From NCBI GenBank assembly GCA_002440625.1, contig DJUV01000094.1, positions 1-19,747 of the forward strand: a stretch of DNA of 19,747 bases. The letters run 5' to 3'. Numbering within the stretch: the first letter of the stretch is position 1; each line of letters opens with the position of its first letter. The translations under genes and the position numbers were made by a program. A model generated the notes under the pieces. The model had not been told where the DNA came from, did no database searches, and worked only from the letters and a program-made list of their open reading frames with translations. Shown here piece by piece: positions 14,195-19,747 of this stretch. The stretch is from Rhodobacteraceae bacterium UBA6273. GTDB taxonomy: Bacteria > Pseudomonadota > Alphaproteobacteria > Rhodobacterales > Rhodobacteraceae.

Positions 14195-15456
14195 CAGGCT
14201 TTGACCTTGCCAAGCACCAGCGAGGCATTGGTCCCGCCAAAGCCGAAGGAGTTCGACAGCGCAACGTCGATCTTGCGCTTCACCGCCTTGTTCGGCGCAA
14301 GGTCAAGCTTCGGCGCCACCGCGGGATTGTCCAGGTTGATCGTCGGCGGAGCAATCTGGTCGCGCAGCGCCAGCACACAGAAGATCGCCTCAACGGCGCC
14401 CGCCGCCCCGAGAAGATGCCCGATAGAGGATTTCGTCGAGGACATCGTCGCCTTCGACGCCGCATCGCCCATCAGCCGCTCCACCGCGCCGAGTTCAATG
14501 GTGTCAGCCATGGTCGAGGTGCCATGCGCATTGATGTAATCCACATCGGCAGGCTCAATCCCGGCCCGCTTGAGCGCCGCCGACATGGACCGGAAGCCGC
14601 CATCGCCATCCTCGGACGGCGCGGTGATGTGATAGGCGTCGCCCGAAAGGCCATAGCCCAGCACCTCGGCGTAGATCTTGGCCCCCCGCGCCTTGGCATG
14701 CTCGTATTCCTCAAGCACCACCACGCCGGCGCCCTCGCCCATGACGAACCCGTCGCGGTCCGCGTCATAGGGACGGGAAGCCTTCGCAGGCTCATCCGGC
14801 CGCTTCGTCGACAGCGCCTTGCAGGCATTGAACCCGGCAATCCCGATCTCGCTGATCGGCGCCTCGGCGCCACCTGCCACCATCACGTCGGCATCGCCCC
14901 ACTGGATCAGCCGCGCCGCATCGCCGATGGCATGGGCGCCCGTCGAACAGGCCGTCACCACCGCATGGTTCGGCCCCTTGAAGCCGAAACGGATCGAGAC
15001 CTGCCCCGAGATGAGGTTGATGAGGCTTCCCGGAATGAAGAAGGGAGAAACCCGCTTCGGTCCCTTTTCCTTGATGAGAACCGCCGTTTCCGCGATCGAG
15101 GTCAGCCCGCCGATCCCCGAACCGATCATCACCCCGGTCCGGCAGCGGTCCTCTTCGGACTGCGGCTCCCAGCCGGAGTCCCTGACCGCCTGAACCGCCG
15201 CCGTCATGCCGTAAAGGATGAAGTCATCCACCTTGCGGCGGTCCTTCGGCTCCATCCAGTCGTCCGGGTTGAAGGTCCCGTCCGTACCGTCGCCGAAAGG
15301 GATCTCGCAGGCATAGGTCGTGACCACGTTCGCCGTATCGAACCGCGTGATCGGTCCCGCACCCGATTGCCCGTCCAGAAGCCGCTTCCACGTCTCCTCG
15401 ACCCCGCAGGCAAGCGGCGTTACCATTCCCAGACCCGTGATGACGACCCGCCTCAT
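14194..15456 (-). CDS. fabF: Beta-ketoacyl-ACP synthase II (FabF)
   Basis: A 420-residue KAS II. The catalytic Cys-His-His triad is present: C170 in VVTACSTGAHAIG, H311 in NAHGTSTMADTIE, H347 in SSIGHLLGAAGAVE, with K343 before it; the C-terminal SNSFGFGGTNASLVL is also present. Reaction: condenses malonyl-ACP with acyl-ACP, extending the chain by two carbons. ATG 15456 (MRRVVITGLG) has a GGAG eight bases upstream and is the family start; the frame extends uselessly upstream into the Dps gene. It is unusual only in that two unrelated genes (dps-like and GNAT) separate it from acpP. mltG overlaps its stop. Confidence 0.97.
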   Translation of the reverse strand: MRRVVITGLGMVTPLACGVEETWKRLLDGQSGAGPITRFDTANVVTTYACEIPFGDGTDGTFNPDDWMEPKDRRKVDDFILYGMTAAVQAVRDSGWEPQSEEDRCRTGVMIGSGIGGLTSIAETAVLIKEKGPKRVSPFFIPGSLINLISGQVSIRFGFKGPNHAVVTACSTGAHAIGDAARLIQWGDADVMVAGGAEAPISEIGIAGFNACKALSTKRPDEPAKASRPYDADRDGFVMGEGAGVVVLEEYEHAKARGAKIYAEVLGYGLSGDAYHITAPSEDGDGGFRSMSAALKRAGIEPADVDYINAHGTSTMADTIELGAVERLMGDAASKATMSSTKSSIGHLLGAAGAVEAIFCVLALRDQIAPPTINLDNPAVAPKLDLAPNKAVKRKIDVALSNSFGFGGTNASLVLGKVKA

Positions 15457-15489
15457 GCCCAACTCTCCGGCCAGTTTTTCTGCCGTCCG

Positions 15490-15518
15490 GTGATACACGG
15501 GGGGGCGCACCTCTGCAA
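15490..15518 (-). promoter_or_regulatory. Candidate fabF promoter
   Basis: Minus-strand TTGCAG (15513-15518), 17-base spacer, TATCAC (15490-15495), in the 116-base gap between the Dps gene and fabF and about 35 bases before the fabF ATG. This would give fabF-mltG a start of its own. Consensus match only. Confidence 0.35.
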
Positions 15519-15572
15519 CGCCCGTGACCTGCCGCCGCGCCACCTCGTGCGACAACGCGCCGGGTCCCAGGA

Positions 15573-16043
15573 TCACTTGCCGAGATGGCTCTCGACGAAC
15601 CACAGATCCTTGTCGAGCTGGCGTGACAGGCCGACGAACACATCGACCGTCCCCTCGTCGCCCGCCTCCGATACGACCTCGATGGATTTCCGCACCCGCT
15701 CGCCGACATCTGCGAGGCGTTTGGAGACCTCCTCGACGTGCTTCACATCCTCGACGACATTGGTCGGATAGGGCTTCATCTTCGCCGCCCCCGATACGAC
15801 CTCAAGGGTCCCGAGAGCGACCCCGCCCAGCACCTGAATGCGCTCGGCCACAGTGTCGATGCCTTCGTTGACGCGGTCGTTCACGGCGTCGAAAAGCTCA
15901 TGAATCGCAATGAAATTGCGCCCCTTGACCGTCCAGTGCGCCTGCTTCAGCGCCAGGCTGAGCGCGATAAGATCCGAAAGGCACGCATTGAGCGTTTCAA
16001 TCGACGTCTTGATGGCATTGTCCTTCAGACCCCTGACCGGCAT
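15573..16043 (-). CDS. dps: Dps-family ferritin-like DNA-binding / iron-storage protein
   Basis: A 156-residue Dps protein. The ferroxidase-site pattern is complete: H36, H48, D52, D63 and E67, with the same spacings (+12, +4, +11, +4) as H51, H63, D67, D78 and E82 of E. coli Dps. The conserved KQAHWTVKGRNFIAIHELFDAV covers 33-54. Reaction: oxidises Fe(II) with hydrogen peroxide and stores the iron inside a 12-subunit shell, protecting DNA. The short N-terminus (MPVRGLKDNA) has few lysines, so direct DNA binding is uncertain. AGGAG six bases upstream supports ATG 16043. It sits within the fatty-acid gene block, which is odd for a stress protein. No clear peroxide-response operator is seen. 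Confidence 0.93.
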   Translation of the reverse strand: MPVRGLKDNAIKTSIETLNACLSDLIALSLALKQAHWTVKGRNFIAIHELFDAVNDRVNEGIDTVAERIQVLGGVALGTLEVVSGAAKMKPYPTNVVEDVKHVEEVSKRLADVGERVRKSIEVVSEAGDEGTVDVFVGLSRQLDKDLWFVESHLGK

Positions 16044-16150
16044 CTTCTGCTCCTTCGGTTTTCGTTCGCTTCGACATTCATCATGAAACCCGCGCCGAAG
16101 CTTCGGGTTCCCTTTGCCATCTGGGCTTTTCGCCCGACTGGCACAACCCT

Positions 16151-16675
16151 TCAGGAAGGCCGGTCACGCCGCAAAAGCATGACCCGGTCGCCGGAATACT
16201 CGGTCTCGCGCAGCGCCTGATAGCCGAGCCGCCGCGCCACCGCAAAGGAAGCTTCATGCCCGACTTCGATCATCGCGTGGCTGACCCCGCCGAAGGGCTG
16301 CGCGCCGAACCAGCGATGCGCAGCCGCCACCGCCTCGCCACCAAGCCCCCGACCATGTGCCGGCGCCGACAGCACCCAACCAGTCTCGGGCGCCGCATCA
16401 AAATCCTCGCCGATCCCCCGCATCGCGCGAAAGAACCCGGTCTGGCCGATCACTACACCGTCCTCGCGCCGGGCGATGGCCCATTGGCCGAAGCCTTCCA
16501 TCGTCCAGTGCCCGACAATGCCAAGGAACCGCCCCCAGCTTTCGTTTTCACTGCGCGGCGTGCCGCCGATGAAGCGGACCACCTCCGGCTCCTGCCAGAG
16601 CGCCACGTAGGCCGGAAAATCTGCCCGCTCGAAGCCCCGCAGAATCAGCCGTTCCGTCTCGATGACCGGGACCAT
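16151..16675 (-). CDS. GNAT-family N-acetyltransferase (RimJ/RimL type)
   Basis: A 174-residue GNAT. The N-terminal IETERLILRGFERADFPAYVALWQEPEVVRFIGG (5-38) is the RimJ/RimL-type start. The acetyl-CoA binding motif A is HGRGLGGEAV (107-116), and a late ANxxS-like helix is HEASFAVARRLGYQ. Such enzymes acetylate amino groups of proteins or small molecules; the substrate cannot be told from sequence. It lies between acpP and the Dps gene on the same strand. ATG 16675 is preceded only by a run of G, a weak ribosome binding site, and it starts right after the acpP terminator, so expression may be low. Nothing ties it to lipid synthesis. Confidence 0.9.
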   Translation of the reverse strand: MVPVIETERLILRGFERADFPAYVALWQEPEVVRFIGGTPRSENESWGRFLGIVGHWTMEGFGQWAIARREDGVVIGQTGFFRAMRGIGEDFDAAPETGWVLSAPAHGRGLGGEAVAAAHRWFGAQPFGGVSHAMIEVGHEASFAVARRLGYQALRETEYSGDRVMLLRRDRPS

Positions 16676-16691
16676 CGCACCCCCCGAAAAT

Positions 16692-16716
16692 GGAAACGGC
16701 GCCCCGAAGGACGCCG
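16692..16716 (-). terminator. acpP terminator with UUCG loop
   Basis: On the minus strand CGGCGTCC (16709-16716), loop TTCG, GGGCGCCG (16697-16704), an 8-base stem with one G-U pair, then TTTCCATTTT. It begins 26 bases after the acpP stop. A competing stem CGCCGCA/TGCGGCG overlaps its 5' arm. Confidence 0.6.
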
Positions 16717-16742
16717 CATCGCAACTCAGTCCTGCGGCGCTA

Positions 16743-16976
16743 TCAGGCGCCGGCAGAGATGAACTTCACCGCATCGCCGACGGTCTGGATCTTTTCGGCG
16801 GCGTCATCCGGGATCTCGATCCCGAACTCTTCCTCGAAAGCCATGACCAGCTCGACCGTGTCGAGGCTGTCGGCACCGAGATCGTCGATGAACGAAGCGT
16901 TCTCGTTGACCTTGTCTTCTTCGACGCCGAGATGCTCGATGACGATTTTCTTAACGCGTGCGGCGATATCGGCCAT
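16743..16976 (-). CDS. acpP: Acyl carrier protein (AcpP)
   Basis: A 77-residue acidic ACP. The 4'-phosphopantetheine attachment serine is S37 in [20 protein letters not shown], the canonical DSL motif. Length and helix pattern are standard. Role: carries growing acyl chains through FabD, FabG and FabF, encoded around it. AGGA seven bases before ATG 16976 is a good ribosome binding site. The 182-base gap to fabG holds a promoter candidate and two leader hairpins, suggesting independent strong transcription, and a terminator follows the gene, so the mRNA is probably mono-cistronic and abundant. Confidence 0.98.
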   Translation of the reverse strand: MADIAARVKKIVIEHLGVEEDKVNENASFIDDLGADSLDTVELVMAFEEEFGIEIPDDAAEKIQTVGDAVKFISAGA

Positions 16977-17040
16977 GTCAATTCCTCATGTTCGCGGGTC
17001 TGCCCCGCTCTGCTATCCTGCTCGTTCCGAGCGGTTGAAT

Positions 17041-17083
17041 GCCTGCCTTTACGGCAGGCCACCGATGTGGGCCCGAAGGCCCC
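17041..17083 (-). promoter_or_regulatory. Two tandem hairpins in the acpP leader
   Basis: GCCTGCC-N5-GGCAGGC (17041-17059) is a perfect 7-base stem, and GGGCC-YNNN-GGCCC with a TTCG loop in the minus strand (about 17069-17083) lies just upstream of it. Both fall between the candidate acpP promoter and the start codon, so they would be part of the 5' leader. No T-run follows either. Confidence 0.45.
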
Positions 17084-17100
17084 CCGGCCGGTCAGCGTCG

Positions 17101-17128
17101 GCTATATCACAGTCTAAACACGGTGCAA
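17101..17128 (-). promoter_or_regulatory. Candidate acpP promoter
   Basis: Minus-strand TTGCAC (17123-17128), 16-base spacer, TATAGC (17101-17106), in an AT-richer patch after fabG. It lies about 125 bases before the acpP ATG. Consensus match only. Confidence 0.5.
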
Positions 17129-17158
17129 ACGCTTTCGCAATCGCGCGCGCCGCGGCCT

Positions 17159-17896
17159 TCAGACCATCGCCATGCCGCCGTTTACATGAAGCGTGGCGCC
17201 GGTCACGTAGGACGCCTCCGGGCTGGCGAGATATAATGCCGCCGCCCCGATTTCCTCAGCGGTTCCCATCCGCCCCGCCGGAACCTGAGTCAGGATCTTG
17301 CCCTTCTGATCCTCGGTCAGCTTCTCCGTCATCGCCGTGGTGATGAATCCCGGCGCGATGCAGTTGACCGTAATACCCCGGCTCGCCACCTCATAGGCCA
17401 GCGATTTCGACATGCCGGTCAGCCCGGCCTTGGCGGCGGCATAATTGCCCTGCCCCGGATTGCCGGTCGTCCCCACCACCGAGGTCACGTTGACGATCCG
17501 CCCCCAGCGCGCCTTCATCATGCCCCTGAGGACACCGCGGCAGAGCCGGAAGGTCGAGGTCAGGTTGACGTCGATGACCGATTGCCACTCTTCATCCGAC
17601 ATCCGCATGAAGAGGTTGTCGCGGGTGATGCCGGCATTGTTGACCAGAATGTCGACCGACCCCATCGCCGCAACCGCCTGCTTCGGCAAGGCCTCGACCG
17701 CCGCCGCGTCGGAAAGGTTGCACGGGAGCACATGCGCCCGGCTCCCAAGCTCCGCCGCAAGCTCCTGAAGCGGCCCTTCGCGGGTGCCCGAAAGCCCGAC
17801 CGTCGCTCCCGCGCCGTGAAGCGCCCGCGCCACCGCGCCGCCGATACCGCCCGAAGCGCCGGTGATGAGCGCCGCCTTCCCCGTCAGATCGAACAT
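17159..17896 (-). CDS. fabG: 3-oxoacyl-ACP reductase (FabG)
   Basis: A 245-residue short-chain dehydrogenase. NADP(H) site TGASGGIG (12-19), NNAG (86-89), catalytic S139, Y152 and K156 (YAAAK) with N111, and the terminal HVNGGMAMV typical of FabG. Reaction: NADPH-dependent reduction of beta-ketoacyl-ACP. The frame extends to a GTG at 17911, but ATG 17896 (MFDLTGKAALITGASGG) is the family start and is preceded by GAGGGACGG. It follows fabD after an 87-base gap that contains copy B of the recurring hairpin element. Everything needed for activity is present. Confidence 0.97.
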   Translation of the reverse strand: MFDLTGKAALITGASGGIGGAVARALHGAGATVGLSGTREGPLQELAAELGSRAHVLPCNLSDAAAVEALPKQAVAAMGSVDILVNNAGITRDNLFMRMSDEEWQSVIDVNLTSTFRLCRGVLRGMMKARWGRIVNVTSVVGTTGNPGQGNYAAAKAGLTGMSKSLAYEVASRGITVNCIAPGFITTAMTEKLTEDQKGKILTQVPAGRMGTAEEIGAAALYLASPEASYVTGATLHVNGGMAMV

Positions 17897-17904
17897 TCGT
17901 CCGT

Positions 17905-17960
17905 CCCTCACTTTCTGTCCAAAAATACTCCGGGCGGGGTCCGGGAGGGCTGGCCCTCCC
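17905..17960 (-). repeat. Hairpin plus TATTTTTGG intergenic element, copy B (fabD-fabG gap)
   Basis: Minus strand: GGGAGGGC/GCCCTCCC perfect 8-base hairpin (17943-17960), then CCCGGAGTATTTTTGG and ACAGAAAGTGAGGG. It matches copies at 10583-10652 and 18978-19066 in order and orientation relative to the downstream gene. The GAGGG at its end is also the likely fabG ribosome binding region. Confidence 0.6.
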
Positions 17961-17983
17961 CGGCCTCTCCACCGAAAACCACG

Positions 17984-18913
17984 TCAGCCTTTGGCCGCAG
18001 CCACATCCTCGGGCGCGCCCACCGCCCGCGTCTCCGCCTCTTTCGCGATGCGCCGGATCATGCCCGAAAGCGCCTTGCCCGCGCCGATCTCCCAGAACTC
18101 GGTCACACCCTTCGCCACCATCCATTCCACGGATTCGCGCCAGCGCACAGAGCCGGTGACCTGCGCCACCAGAAGCTCGCGGATCAGCGCAGGATCGCTC
18201 ACCGCCTCCGCGCGGACATTGGCAACCACCGGCACCACCGGCGCCTTGATCGCCACATCCGCCAGCGCCGCCGCCATCGCCCGCGCGGCAGGTTCCATCA
18301 GCGCGCAGTGGAAAGGGGCGGAGACCGGCAGAAGGATCGCCCGCTTGGCGCCCTTCGCCTTGGCGATCTCGACCGCCCGCTCGACCGCGCCCTTGTGGCC
18401 TGAGACCACGACCTGCGCCGGATCGTTGTCATTCGCCGCCTGACAGACCTCGCCTTGCGCCGCTTCCTTCGCCACCGCATCGGCGGCAGCGAAGTCGAGG
18501 CCGAGGAGCGCCGCCATCGCGCCGACGCCAACCGGCACCGCCGCCTGCATCGCCTGCCCCCTGAGCCGCAGAAGCCGCGCCGTATCGGCAAGGCTGAGGG
18601 CACCCGCCGCGCAAAGGGCGGAATATTCGCCAAGCGAATGCCCGGCGACAAAGGCCGCCGAGGTGACCGCGATCCCCTCCGCCTCCAGCGCCCGCATCGC
18701 CGCGAGGGAAGTCGCCATCAGCGCCGGCTGGGCATTCTCGGTCAGCGTCAGCACCTCCTGATCGCCTTCCCAGATCAGCGCCGAAAGTTTCTCGCCAAGT
18801 GCCGCGTCAACCTCGTCGAAGACGGCCTTCGCCGCCGGATAGGCCTCGGCCAGCGCCCGGCCCATGCCCACGGTCTGCGCCCCCTGGCCCGGAAATACGA
18901 ATGCGCGCGTCAT
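17984..18913 (-). CDS. fabD: Malonyl-CoA:ACP transacylase (FabD)
   Basis: A 309-residue transacylase. Motifs: FVFPGQGAQ (5-13), nucleophile S93 in GHSLGEYSAL, carboxylate-binding R118 in RLRGQAMQ, catalytic H202 in APFHCALM, and late GAGKALSGM. Reaction: moves malonyl from CoA to AcpP, making the extender for FabF. ATG 18913 follows a GAGGGGG stretch about ten bases away. It is the most upstream gene of this minus-strand run and diverges from rpsF. fabD, fabG and acpP in that order is the classic bacterial fab cluster; fabF follows after two inserted genes. Confidence 0.97.
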   Translation of the reverse strand: MTRAFVFPGQGAQTVGMGRALAEAYPAAKAVFDEVDAALGEKLSALIWEGDQEVLTLTENAQPALMATSLAAMRALEAEGIAVTSAAFVAGHSLGEYSALCAAGALSLADTARLLRLRGQAMQAAVPVGVGAMAALLGLDFAAADAVAKEAAQGEVCQAANDNDPAQVVVSGHKGAVERAVEIAKAKGAKRAILLPVSAPFHCALMEPAARAMAAALADVAIKAPVVPVVANVRAEAVSDPALIRELLVAQVTGSVRWRESVEWMVAKGVTEFWEIGAGKALSGMIRRIAKEAETRAVGAPEDVAAAKG

Positions 18914-18977
18914 GGATCATCCCCCTCGGAATTTTTTTCCACCTCTACCCGCAGCGAAGCCCTGCGACAAGCGAAGC

Positions 18978-19066
18978 GGGGGCCAGCCCCGTCGTTCATT
19001 GGTTCTCGAACCAATGGCGCACCAATGAACGACCCCGAGGTATTTCCGGCAAGATGAAAGGGGGAG
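18978..19066 (+). repeat. Hairpin plus TATTT element, copy C, with long palindrome (fabD-rpsF gap)
   Basis: Plus strand: GGGGGCCAGCCCC (18978-18990), a perfect 13-base inverted repeat GTCGTTCATTGGT (18991-19003) with ACCAATGAACGAC (19021-19033), then the core CCCCGAGGTATTTCCGG and CAAGATGAAAGGGGG. Inside the large palindrome CATTGGTTC/GAACCAATG (18997-19016) forms a second, competing stem. Same layout as copies A and B, with the palindrome extra. Confidence 0.6.
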
Positions 19067-19078
19067 GCAGGCCTGCGC

Positions 19079-19106
19079 TTGCATCCCCCGCGCTTTCCTC
19101 TATAAG
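19079..19106 (+). promoter_or_regulatory. Candidate rpsF promoter
   Basis: TTGCAT (19079-19084), 16-base spacer, TATAAG (19101-19106), about 100 bases before the rpsF ATG. The -10 fits well, the -35 moderately. Confidence 0.5.
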
Positions 19107-19149
19107 GCCGCATCCTTCCGCAATCACGGGAACCGGCAGTGCCTCTCGT

Positions 19150-19176
19150 GGCGGGCAGCGGAAGGTGTCGCCCGCC
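19150..19176 (+). promoter_or_regulatory. rpsF leader hairpin (possible S6:S18 autoregulatory site)
   Basis: GGCGGGC (19150-19156) pairs perfectly with GCCCGCC (19170-19176) around a 13-base loop, in the leader of the S6-S18 operon, 33 bases before the ATG. Many bacteria have a leader RNA there that binds the S6:S18 complex and represses translation. The known motif was not matched base by base. Confidence 0.3.
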
Positions 19177-19209
19177 TATGAAGCCGCCTGAGACGAAAAA
19201 GGAGCATAC

Positions 19210-19635
19210 ATGCCGCTTTATGAGCATGTCCTCATCGCGCGTCAGGACCTTTCCAACGCGCAGGCCGAAGGCCTCATCGAACATTTCGGCACCGTCCTCG
19301 CGGACAACGGCGGCAAGGTCGTCGAAAGCGAGTACTGGGGCGTCAAGACGATGGCCTACAAGATCAACAAGAACCGCAAGGGTCACTACGCCTATCTGCG
19401 CACGGACGCGCCCTCGGCCGCCGTGGCGGAGATGGAGCGTCTGGCTCGCCTCCATGACGACGTGATGCGCGTCATGTCGCTCAAGGTCGAAAAGCACGAG
19501 GAAGGCCCCTCGGTGCAGATGCAGAAGCGCGACGAGCGTGGTGAGCGCGGCGACCGTGGGGATCGTGGCGACCGCGGTGATCGTGGTGACCGCGGCGACC
19601 GCGGGGATCGTGGCGACCGCCGCGAACGCCGTTGA
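19210..19635 (+). CDS. rpsF: 30S ribosomal protein S6 with (Gly-Asp-Arg) repeat tail
   Basis: A 141-residue bS6. The conserved core is residues 1-95: [15 protein letters not shown], the [22 protein letters not shown] segment (34-55), [11 protein letters not shown], and [17 protein letters not shown]. It binds S18 and 16S rRNA in the platform of the small subunit. The C-terminus is peculiar: after QKRDERGER come eight consecutive GDR triplets (114-137) and RERR. A disordered charged S6 tail occurs in many alphaproteobacteria, but this uniform 3-residue repeat is striking. AGGAG about five bases before the ATG is a strong ribosome binding site. It starts the divergent rpsF-rpsR operon, 29 bases ahead of rpsR. 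Confidence 0.97.
   Translation: MPLYEHVLIARQDLSNAQAEGLIEHFGTVLADNGGKVVESEYWGVKTMAYKINKNRKGHYAYLRTDAPSAAVAEMERLARLHDDVMRVMSLKVEKHEEGPSVQMQKRDERGERGDRGDRGDRGDRGDRGDRGDRGDRRERR
19549..19620 (+). repeat. Tandem 9-base repeat in rpsF (8 x Gly-Asp-Arg)
   Basis: Eight in-frame copies of GG[CGT]GA[CT]CG[CT]. Synonymous third positions vary between copies, with an echo of an 18-base unit in places (GGGGATCGTGGCGACCGC occurs twice). The variation shows the repeat is not a very recent slippage expansion. Confidence 0.85.
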
Positions 19636-19664
19636 TCAAAGACCTGAGGAAAGGAACCTAAACC

Positions 19665-19747
19665 ATGGCGAACAAACCATTTTTCCGCCGCCGCAAGGTC
19701 TGCCCCTTCTCGGGCGACAATGCGCCGAAGATCGACTACAAGGATGT
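19665..19747 (+). CDS. rpsR: 30S ribosomal protein S18, 5' end only
   Basis: The start of bS18: [28 protein letters not shown], 27 complete codons before the window ends. The RRRKVCPF start and the following DYKD are standard. S18 pairs with S6 on the small-subunit platform, and the gene order rpsF-rpsR is conserved. A purine-rich GAGGAAAGGAA upstream of the ATG serves as ribosome binding site. Truncation is due only to the window edge. Confidence 0.95.
   Translation, partial: [27 protein letters not shown]

Noticed and set aside
16095..16106. 12-base palindrome CCGAAGCTTCGG upstream of the Dps gene as a peroxide-response operator
   Set aside because: A perfect palindrome but without resemblance to known OxyR, PerR or Fur boxes that I could support, and short palindromes are common in this GC-rich context.
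19549..19620. CRISPR-like or minisatellite array
   Set aside because: The 9-base repeats are in frame within rpsF with synonymous variation and no spacers, so they are a coding repeat.

Overview
The window is from a high-GC alphaproteobacterium, almost certainly an order Rhodobacterales (Rhodobacteraceae/Paracoccaceae-type) chromosome. Three things point there: a colinear gene transfer agent (GTA) cluster of the Rhodobacter capsulatus RcGTA type, a neighbouring fatty-acid-synthesis/mltG block, and strongly GC-biased third codon positions that create many long antisense shadow frames. The genus cannot be fixed from the sequence alone.

Layout, left to right. Positions 1-12277 hold the GTA structural cluster, all on the minus strand, so transcription runs from g1 at the right to g15 at the left: g1 (terminase small-subunit position), g2 (large terminase), g3 (portal), g3.5 (small membrane protein), g4 (prohead protease), g5 (HK97 major capsid), g6/g7 (head-tail connector and head closure), g8 (tail terminator), g9 (major tail protein), g10/g10.1 (tail chaperones), g11 (very short tape measure), g12 (distal tail), g13 (hub with four cysteines), g14 (NlpC/P60 peptidase) and g15 (TIM-barrel tail-tip protein, cut by the window edge). 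Every frame is open and most neighbours overlap by 1-4 bases, so the cluster looks functional. It contains no integrase, replication or repressor gene, as expected of a GTA that packages host DNA.

Positions 12278-12490 are the putative GTA control region: a TTGACT-17-TATACC promoter, repeats upstream of it, and an intrinsic terminator between the promoter and g1. This arrangement would suit the activator plus antitermination control reported for Caulobacter GTA.

Positions 12491-18913 are housekeeping genes, still on the minus strand: fabD, fabG, acpP, a GNAT acetyltransferase, a Dps ferritin-like protein, fabF, mltG and a GFA-family zinc protein. FabD loads malonyl onto ACP, FabG reduces the beta-keto intermediate, FabF elongates, and MltG cuts nascent peptidoglycan. 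At the right end the divergent rpsF-rpsR ribosomal operon begins on the plus strand.

No intergenic stretch exceeds 300 bases. The longest, 18914-19209 (296 bases), carries a repeat element with a long palindrome, the rpsF promoter and a leader hairpin. The genes are all of known families. The less explained material is in the non-coding gaps: an attenuator-like set of competing stems between g5 and g6, a diverged duplication of the g9 start region that contains an ATG-GCT-GCA-TAA mini-frame, and a hairpin-plus-TATTTTTGG element found three times, once inside the GTA operon.
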